From: Anaerolineales bacterium
Lineage (GTDB): Bacteria; Chloroflexota; Anaerolineae; Anaerolineales; Villigracilaceae
DNA length: 5,897 nucleotides
Reading direction: 5' to 3'
Assembly (NCBI GenBank): GCA_025966435.1
Contig: JAICRQ010000238.1
Coordinates: 1-5,897 of the forward strand
Of this stretch, positions 1 to 3,911 are shown one piece after another. Each line of letters starts with the position of its first letter. The first letter of the stretch is position 1. The position numbers and the translations under genes were made by a program. The notes beneath the pieces are model-generated. The model made no database searches. It was not told where the DNA came from and was given only the letters and a program-made list of their open reading frames with translations.

Positions 1-1295
1 AGAGCGTTGATCACCAATCCCGCCATGGTCACTGCCTCGTCGGAGGGGAAACCGAGACCGAATTGTTCATTCACCTCATCGATGCTGACACCGCCCGCCA
101 GTCTGATGCTGCCATCGGGGAGCTGCTGAATCTCCGGTTCGGTTTCGGCGGCTTCATCCGGCAGGTCGCCGAATACCTGCTCCAGCAGGTCTGCCACTGT
201 GATCAACCCGGAGGTCACACCATATTCACTGACGATAATGGCGATCTGCTGGCGGCGTTTTTTCAACTCCGTCAGCAGGCGATCGATGCGGATCGTTTCC
301 GGCACAAAGGCTGCCTCGATCACGAGCGGCGTCAGGTCCAGTATTTTCGCGTCGGTGTCCTGGGGGTTATCTCGGGTGCTTTGACCGTTGTTCTTCGCGG
401 CGGTCTTCCATTGCTTCAATTCCTGCGCTAGTTCCCGGCTGTATAAATGCTCCAGATCCTTGGTGTTCACCACACCGACGATCTCATCCAGGGAGTCCTG
501 GTAGACCGGGATGCGCGTGTGGGGCCGGCTTTGTAAAAAATCAGCCAGTTCCTTCCGCGTAATTCGCACAGGCAAAGCCTGCATTTCCAGACGTGGTACC
601 ATGACGGCGCGGACGTTCGTGTCGGAAAAACGGACGACGCGATGCAGGATCTCGAACTCGGTCTGGTTGATCTCACCGCCTTTGTGAGACTCGGTGAAGA
701 TCATATCGAGCTCTTCCGGGGAATGCACCTGCGCGTGACCTTCCGCTGCATGGAAACCGAGTAATCGCAGCAGAAAGTTACCGATCCCATTAAGCAGCCA
801 GATCAGAGGCGAGAAGATCGCCGCGAAGAATGACATGGGGCGCCCAATCCACAGCGCCGTTACTTCTGCCCGCTGCAGCGCAATCGACTTGGGCATGAGC
901 TCGCCGATGATCACATGCAGGGCGGTCATGATGAAATAGGCGCTGCCCGCCACCAGGGCTCCGCGGGTAAGCCCCTGCCATTCCTCCGGGACCCAGCCGA
1001 AGACGAAGCTCAGGATGGGTTCCAGTGAACGTTCGCCAATACCGCCCAGTAATAACGAAGCCAACGTAATGCCTACCTGTGTCGCGGCAATAAAACGGTC
1101 CAGGTCGCGCACGGCGCGTTGCACCACGCTTGCTGTGCGGTTGCCCTCTGCAGCCAGCTGATCGATGCGCGTTTTGCGGACGGAGACCAGCGCAAATTCA
1201 GAGGCAACAAAGAAAGCATTTGCCAGCACCAACAGGAACACGATGGTGAGATCGAGAGCAGTGGAACCGGTAAAAGAAGAAGGGGGATGTTCCAA
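1..1295 (-). CDS. CNNM/CBS/CorC-HlyC family membrane protein (hemolysin C-like), C-terminus cut by window edge
   Basis: 431 residues are visible; the frame is open to the left edge, so perhaps 30-50 C-terminal residues are missing. The order is that of the CorC/CNNM family. A CNNM (DUF21) membrane domain spans about residues 12-200, with the first helix running into AFFVASEFALVSV (27-39), further hydrophobic segments at about 70-85, 112-130 and 150-180, and the family motif GELMPKSIALQ at 131-141. A CBS pair follows at about 215-380 (MVPRLEM at 232-238; EYGVTSGLITVADLLE at 357-372). A CorC/HlyC cytoplasmic domain begins near 385. A hydrophilic linker at about 290-320 separates the CBS repeats. 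The start is TTG at 1295: AAGGAAG lies 5 bases upstream and an in-frame TAA just before it excludes longer forms. Relatives are linked to Mg2+ or Co2+ transport or efflux, and the haemolysin name is historical; the substrate here cannot be read from sequence. Confidence 0.93.
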   Translation of the reverse strand, partial: MEHPPSSFTGSTALDLTIVFLLVLANAFFVASEFALVSVRKTRIDQLAAEGNRTASVVQRAVRDLDRFIAATQVGITLASLLLGGIGERSLEPILSFVFGWVPEEWQGLTRGALVAGSAYFIMTALHVIIGELMPKSIALQRAEVTALWIGRPMSFFAAIFSPLIWLLNGIGNFLLRLLGFHAAEGHAQVHSPEELDMIFTESHKGGEINQTEFEILHRVVRFSDTNVRAVMVPRLEMQALPVRITRKELADFLQSRPHTRIPVYQDSLDEIVGVVNTKDLEHLYSRELAQELKQWKTAAKNNGQSTRDNPQDTDAKILDLTPLVIEAAFVPETIRIDRLLTELKKRRQQIAIIVSEYGVTSGLITVADLLEQVFGDLPDEAAETEPEIQQLPDGSIRLAGGVSIDEVNEQFGLGFPSDEAVTMAGLVINA

Positions 1296-1300
1296 ATGTA

Positions 1301-1307
1301 CTTCCTT
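1301..1307 (-). promoter_or_regulatory. Shine-Dalgarno site deciding the TTG start of the CNNM gene
   Basis: The minus strand reads AAGGAAG, then five bases, then TTG. No ATG or GTG is available between the in-frame stop just upstream and the first membrane helix, so this site supports a TTG start. Confidence 0.75.
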
Positions 1308-1333
1308 AATTTGGAATTACAGTGCTAACACAT

Positions 1334-1362
1334 ATTATCTTAATGGAAAGATTGTAATGCAA
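1334..1362 (-). promoter_or_regulatory. Sigma-70-type promoter of the CNNM gene
   Basis: On the minus strand TTGCAT (1357-1362) is separated by exactly 17 bases from GATAAT (1334-1339). Both boxes are close to the housekeeping consensus. Predicted transcription starts near 1327, giving a leader of about 30 nt that contains the Shine-Dalgarno at 1301-1307. Confidence 0.65.
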
Positions 1363-1550
1363 AATGCAGGATCGAAAAAGCGTGAACAGGGTAGGGATAA
1401 CCCTTTTGCTTCTTTGCGGCTCAGGTTGATTTCTTGCGTTGATAACGGATGCATTCCTCTTCCAGAATGGTTTTCATCGACGCTCTCCGTTTACTTGGAT
1501 GACATCCTCAACCGTTTTTGTATCTTTAATGAAAGTCGAGTCAGCATTTA
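1363..1550. other. Intergenic region without a convincing gene
   Basis: This stretch lies between the divergent CNNM and spoVS genes. I see no tRNA-like or riboswitch-like fold. It holds a degenerate palindrome at 1391-1406 (see findings) and one tiny minus-strand frame at 1421-1477 (18 codons, ATG preceded by GGAG). The longer plus-strand open frame at 1165-1551 runs antisense through the start of the CNNM gene and has no family-like features, so I do not call it. Confidence 0.5.
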
Positions 1551-1566
1551 GTAGGGAAATTCCTAC
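1551..1566. promoter_or_regulatory. Palindromic operator upstream of spoVS (TAGGG-N4-CCCTA type)
   Basis: GTAGGGAAATTCCTAC is an inverted repeat with 7-base arms, one mismatch and a 2-base centre. It resembles the TAGGG-N4-CCCTA site described for NreC, a NarL/FixJ-family response regulator of staphylococci. A poor -10-like box (TAAAGT, 1591-1596) lies 24 bases after its end, with no recognisable -35. That arrangement fits an activator sitting across the -35 position. A nearly identical operator is present at 2079-2094. The identity of the binding protein is inference. Confidence 0.55.
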
Positions 1567-1590
1567 CTTTCCTGTTGTGCCGCTAAACGT

Positions 1591-1596
1591 TAAAGT
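1591..1596 (+). promoter_or_regulatory. Candidate -10 box of the spoVS promoter
   Basis: TAAAGT matches four of six consensus positions. The region 17 bases upstream (TTTCCT) is a poor -35, so basal activity should be low and depend on a factor bound at 1551-1566. Transcription would start near 1603, leaving a leader of about 57 nt before the spoVS start codon. Confidence 0.35.
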
Positions 1597-1659
1597 TCAG
1601 CAGTCCATATGACATGGATGTCGCAAAGACAAACACATTTAGACCTATCGGAGGCTATC

Positions 1660-1962
1660 ATGGATATGATCAAAGTATCAGCAAACTCACGGACATCGGC
1701 TGTTGCCGGCGCCATTGCCGGTGTGGTTCGTGAGCATCGTCGGGCCGAAGTGCAAGCCATTGGTGCCGGGGCAGTCAACCAGGCGCTGAAGGCTCTCGTG
1801 TTGGCAACCGGTTATCTCAAGAATGACGGTATCTTTGTAAGCTGCGTGCCTGAGTTCGCCGATGTCACCATCGAGGATAAGGTGCGCACCGCGATCAAGC
1901 TCGTGATCGAGCCCAGCGCGGCATCCAATTTTTCCTCGCTTTCTTTCGCCAGTTCGGACTGA
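1660..1962 (+). CDS. spoVS: Stage V sporulation protein S (SpoVS) family protein
   Basis: This 100-residue protein has the SpoVS signature throughout: IKVSANSRTSAVAGAIAGVV (4-23), then AEVQAIGAGAVNQALKAL (29-46), a CVPEF segment (62-66) and RTAIKLVIEP (76-85). SpoVS is a small nucleic-acid-binding protein with an Alba-like fold. In Bacillus it affects spore coat and cortex formation; homologues also occur in bacteria not known to form endospores, where the role is unclear. The Bacillus protein has about 86 residues; the extra length here is a Ser-rich tail (86-100). The start at 1660 has GGAGG five bases upstream (1650-1654). An in-frame ATG at 1609 has no ribosome site and lies just past the predicted transcription start. 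The gene stands alone: a hairpin follows at 2015-2040, and no other sporulation gene is in the window. Confidence 0.95.
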   Translation: MDMIKVSANSRTSAVAGAIAGVVREHRRAEVQAIGAGAVNQALKALVLATGYLKNDGIFVSCVPEFADVTIEDKVRTAIKLVIEPSAASNFSSLSFASSD

Positions 1963-2014
1963 GCGGAGAAAATGTCCAGAGGGGATAAACCATAAGTATT
2001 ACAACTGAATCAAT

Positions 2015-2044
2015 AGAGCCGCTCTGCTGAGAGCGGCTCTTTGT
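2015..2044 (+). terminator. Hairpin terminator after spoVS
   Basis: AGAGCCGCTCT (2015-2025) and AGAGCGGCTCT (2030-2040) form a perfect 11-bp, GC-rich stem closed by a GCTG loop. It begins about 50 bases after the spoVS stop. Only a short T run follows (the stem ends in T, then TTGT), so termination may be imperfect. A small second stem, AGGCA-AAC-TGCCT, follows at 2050-2062. Confidence 0.75.
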
Positions 2045-2078
2045 AAGACAGGCAAACTGCCTTCGTAGTTCCAGTGAG

Positions 2079-2094
2079 TTAGGGATTTCCCTAC
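2079..2094. promoter_or_regulatory. Second palindromic operator, exact TAGGG-N4-CCCTA
   Basis: TTAGGGATTTCCCTAC contains a perfect TAGGG-ATTT-CCCTA (2080-2093). It is the closest match in the window to the NreC-type site and the partner of the operator at 1551-1566. It ends exactly 23 bases before a consensus -10 box, so its centre would lie near -43 of the predicted start. That is a usual position for a NarL/FixJ activator. The T-run TTTTTT occupies the -35 position. Confidence 0.6.
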
Positions 2095-2117
2095 TTTTTT
2101 CAGAGAACCGTATCTCC

Positions 2118-2123
2118 TATAAT
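2118..2123 (+). promoter_or_regulatory. -10 box of a short transcription unit
   Basis: This is a perfect TATAAT. The -35 position 17 bases upstream is TTTTTT (2095-2100), which is poor, and the palindrome at 2079-2094 abuts it. Transcription would start near 2130. No protein-coding gene follows on this strand before the terminator at 2155-2199. Confidence 0.55.
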
Positions 2124-2129
2124 ATTGTT

Positions 2130-2199
2130 GTTCATTCAGACTTTGCCGTTTCTCAGGCAGCTCTACTTTCTAGCCAAGTAGGGCTGCCTATTTTTATTT
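2130..2199 (+). ncRNA. Putative small RNA of about 70 nt
   Basis: A consensus -10 box (2118-2123) is followed, about 25 bases after the predicted start, by a strong intrinsic terminator (2155-2199). The product would be a short U- and C-rich single-stranded 5' segment plus a 14-bp hairpin, which is the layout of many bacterial small RNAs. The next plus-strand gene is 800 bases away, and the gene immediately downstream points the other way, so this promoter has no obvious coding target. A 5' end near 2130 is inferred from the -10 box. I do not recognise an RNA family. Alternatives are a decoy or insulator that keeps transcription out of the convergent gene at 2245, or an 18-codon TTG-started peptide, which I consider unlikely. 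Confidence 0.4.
2155..2199 (+). terminator. Strong intrinsic terminator
   Basis: AGGCAGCTCTACTT (2155-2168) pairs with AAGTAGGGCTGCCT (2176-2189) over 14 positions with a single T-G wobble and a 7-base loop. ATTTTTATTT follows. On the other strand the hairpin is not followed by a T run, so it should act in the plus direction only. It ends the putative small RNA and shields the convergent gene that ends at 2245. Confidence 0.85.
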
Positions 2200-2244
2200 C
2201 CTGAGCAAGCGTACTTAGTTCTTATTCTTCGAGATCGTACAGGT

Positions 2245-2805
2245 TCAGTTAATTGTGAACGAATCGCTGTTCCCGGGCAGGTCGAAGGCGATAGCCTGAA
2301 CTGTGGGAAAAGGCGTCATTGGCACATGTGATTGGGTGGCATAGCTCCACCAGGCGCTTCCAGCACTGGATTGCACGGCTTCTCCTGATTCCAGAGTCTG
2401 TCCCTGTGGATCATGAATCACAAGCATCACCCTCGCGACCATTACGTTGTCTTTGGCTTTCACCCGGATTGTTTCTCCGGCATTACCCGTCCAACGATCA
2501 ACGTCGATCGCTAACACCCTGGGTGCGCCGTACCAACCGGCAACGGCAAGAGCGTACGCCGTTGTCTCGAGCCCCTGCGCTCTGCAAATGTAGTCATCTA
2601 CGTGTTCAGCATAACAGGCATAGATCGCTGCATCCCGGACGGCTGCCTGCTGCATCGGCTGTCCTTCGGTGTATGCAATGTTGTCGTCAAAGACAGGTGT
2701 GCGGGCGACGATGGTTTTTCCTGATCGTGTGTGGTGGTTTACGAACTGTTGACTAAATACACCCCTGCGCCCACGAGCAAATTGATTTCCATAAATGTTA
2801 GCCAT
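2245..2805 (-). CDS. Conserved-looking protein of unknown function, 186 residues
   Basis: I do not recognise a named family. The protein has a basic N-terminus (residues 1-40, including FARGRRG and HHTRSGKT). An alanine-rich, probably helical segment follows at about 50-100, then an aromatic GWYGAP motif near 112. The last 70 residues alternate in the manner of a beta-sandwich (ETIRVKAKDNVMVARVMLVI, then HDPQGQTLESGEA). There is no signal peptide or membrane helix, so it is probably cytoplasmic. The start at 2805 is preceded by AAGGAG with a 9-base gap, and a promoter at 2848-2876 gives a leader of about 36 nt. An in-frame ATG at 2892 lies upstream of that promoter and is rejected. The gene is divergent from the MerR gene at 3008, so MerR control is possible. 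No terminator for it is visible before 2200. Confidence 0.75.
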   Translation of the reverse strand: MANIYGNQFARGRRGVFSQQFVNHHTRSGKTIVARTPVFDDNIAYTEGQPMQQAAVRDAAIYACYAEHVDDYICRAQGLETTAYALAVAGWYGAPRVLAIDVDRWTGNAGETIRVKAKDNVMVARVMLVIHDPQGQTLESGEAVQSSAGSAWWSYATQSHVPMTPFPTVQAIAFDLPGNSDSFTIN

Positions 2806-2847
2806 GATGAATTGCTCCTTTTCGTTGAAGCTGCAATCTATGTCTGA

Positions 2848-2876
2848 ATCATACCTTCTCCCAGCAAAAGGGTCTA
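2848..2876 (-). promoter_or_regulatory. Promoter of the unknown 186-residue gene
   Basis: On the minus strand TAGACC (2871-2876, four of six) lies 17 bases from TATGAT (2848-2853, five of six). The start would be near 2841. A short palindrome, GGGTCTACCC (2870-2879), overlaps the -35 box and could be an operator half-covered by polymerase. The spacer is normal, unlike the 19-20-base spacers typical of classical MerR-activated promoters. Confidence 0.5.
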
Positions 2877-2933
2877 CCCACAGAAATGACAAGAGCGTAA
2901 CAGCGAATCTCCGGTTTTCAAGTCTGCTCTCCT

Positions 2934-2954
2934 CAATTACTAATTACCTATTAC
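2934..2954. repeat. Three tandem heptads with shared ATTAC core
   Basis: CAATTAC, TAATTAC and CTATTAC follow one another with an exact 7-base period in the intergenic region between the divergent genes. Pyrimidine-rich sequence on both sides keeps a loose 7-base rhythm. The last bases before the MerR promoter -35 box end this tract. Confidence 0.55.
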
Positions 2955-2967
2955 CATTTCTTTCCCC

Positions 2968-2996
2968 TCGACATCCATTCTCAGCGATGGTTTAAT
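2968..2996 (+). promoter_or_regulatory. Promoter of the MerR-family gene
   Basis: TCGACA (2968-2973, five of six) and TTTAAT (2991-2996, four of six) are 17 bases apart. Predicted transcription starts at about 3003, only 4-5 bases before the ATG at 3008. Confidence 0.55.
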
Positions 2997-3007
2997 CCAT
3001 TGCTGGA

Positions 3008-3781
3008 ATGAAACATCTAAGCACTTCTCAGCTTGCGAAGGCAGTTGGAGTCCATCCCAACACGGTGCGGCGGTATGAAGAGAAAGGATTCCTTCCACCA
3101 ACGGCACGCAGCCTATCCGGGTATCGCCGTTTTACCGAGCGCCACCTGGATTGTCTTCGTCTGACACGCCTGGTGTTCTCTAATCTGTTTCCGGGCAAAG
3201 CCATTTACAGCTCAGGGCTCAACCTTCTATATATGACGGCGGGCGGTGACCTGGGCGGCGCGCTGGAGCTTGCCTACCGTCATCTGGCTCTGGTCCAATC
3301 TGAGCGCGCCCAGGCGGAAGTTGCCGTTGACCTGCTCGAGCGCTGGGCAATGGGCGCACCCGCCGATGCCACGCCGCAGTCTCTGAAAATTGGTGAGACG
3401 GCTCGCCTGCTGGGCGTCAGCATCGACATCCTGCGGAGCTGGGACCGCAACGGATTAATCGAGATTCCCCGCGATCCATCCAATGGCTACCGGCGCTATG
3501 GAGCACAGGAACTCGGCCGATTGCGCGTCATCCGCATGCTTTCACGCGCCGGGTACAGTACAGGCGCCATCCTGCGCATGTTGATTCAATTAGACCGGGG
3601 GGAAACGACCGATCTGCGCCGTGCCCTCGACACCCCTCGCCCTGACGAGGATGTATACCTGGCGTCGGACCGCTGGCTGACGACCCTCAGCCAACACGAA
3701 GAGCGCGCCCGCCAGATCATCGACTTGATCCAGGAAATAATCCATAAGGAAGCCCGGGTCTCCGCGGGTTTCCGTGAATAG
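3008..3781 (+). CDS. MerR-family transcriptional regulator with two DNA-binding domains
   Basis: The protein has 257 residues. Two MerR winged-helix domains are visible. The first begins at about residue 4 (STSQLAKAVGVHPNTVRRYE) and continues through SGYRRFTERHL (37-47). The second begins at 126 (LKIGETARLLGVSIDILRSW) and continues through NGYRRYGAQEL (159-169) and a further helical region to about 195. A helical spacer (about 80-115) joins them, and a short amphipathic helix (about 225-248) ends the protein. Ordinary MerR proteins have one such domain per chain and dimerise through a coiled coil; here both domains may act within one chain. No ligand-binding domain or metal-binding cysteine cluster is evident, so the inducer is unknown. 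In-frame TAA at 2993 rules out an upstream ATG, and no good Shine-Dalgarno precedes 3008. Its neighbours are a divergent unknown gene and a downstream UvrA2-like gene, both plausible targets. Confidence 0.9.
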   Translation: MKHLSTSQLAKAVGVHPNTVRRYEEKGFLPPTARSLSGYRRFTERHLDCLRLTRLVFSNLFPGKAIYSSGLNLLYMTAGGDLGGALELAYRHLALVQSERAQAEVAVDLLERWAMGAPADATPQSLKIGETARLLGVSIDILRSWDRNGLIEIPRDPSNGYRRYGAQELGRLRVIRMLSRAGYSTGAILRMLIQLDRGETTDLRRALDTPRPDEDVYLASDRWLTTLSQHEERARQIIDLIQEIIHKEARVSAGFRE

Positions 3782-3795
3782 TTAGAATCTGCATT

Positions 3796-3837
3796 TTCCA
3801 ATCCCTAGTCTCTAATCTCTTTTCACTAACCCTCCCT
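3796..3837. repeat. Degenerate heptanucleotide tract after the MerR gene
   Basis: Read in sevens this tract is TTCCAAT, CCCTAGT, CTCTAAT, CTCTTTT, CACTAAC, CCTCCCT. Several units approach CTCTAAT. Heptanucleotide tandem repeats of similar character are known from cyanobacterial intergenic DNA. There is no hairpin-plus-T-run terminator for the MerR gene here. An inverted repeat AACCCT (3828-3833) / AGGGTT (3847-3852) overlaps the end of the tract. Confidence 0.45.
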
Positions 3838-3853
3838 ATGCACACCAGGGTTG

Positions 3854-3859
3854 TAGAAT
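3854..3859 (+). promoter_or_regulatory. Tentative -10 box for the UvrA-like gene
   Basis: TAGAAT matches five of six positions, but I find no -35 box at the right distance. If used, transcription would start near 3866 and give a leader of about 46 nt. That would exclude the in-frame ATGs at 3858 and 3864. The inverted repeat AACCCT/AGGGTT (3828-3852) lies directly upstream and could be a regulator site. The gene could instead be co-transcribed with the MerR gene 130 bases upstream. Confidence 0.3.
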
Positions 3860-3911
3860 GAGTATGGAGACCTCAAATATTGCGTCTCCAATCTACTTAC
3901 CCGGAGATGAA

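Noticed and set aside
63..431. Plus-strand open frame of 122 codons
   Set aside because: It is antisense to the CBS and CorC/HlyC part of the CNNM gene, whose minus-strand translation matches its family throughout. No ribosome site or family motif supports the plus frame.
1391..1402. Similarity of TAGGGATAAC to the left part of the I-SceI homing endonuclease site
   Set aside because: Only the first ten bases agree and the rest differs; the match is better explained as a copy of the palindromic operator.
1165..1551. Plus-strand open frame of 128 codons
   Set aside because: It runs antisense over the first membrane helix of the CNNM gene and through its promoter, and has no recognisable protein features.
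1609..1659. Longer SpoVS starting at ATG 1609
   Set aside because: There is no ribosome site, the added residues do not resemble the family, and GGAGG is perfectly placed for 1660.
2125..2181. TTG-started 18-codon peptide across the small RNA region
   Set aside because: There is no Shine-Dalgarno, the frame ends inside the terminator stem and the start would lie at or before the predicted transcript 5' end.
2319..2756. Plus-strand open frame of 145 codons
   Set aside because: It is antisense to the 186-residue gene, which has its own promoter and Shine-Dalgarno. The plus frame has a composition typical of an out-of-frame shadow.
2806..2892. N-terminal extension of the unknown gene to an ATG at 2892
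   Set aside because: The predicted promoter (2848-2876) lies inside the extension and the strong AAGGAG precedes the ATG at 2805.
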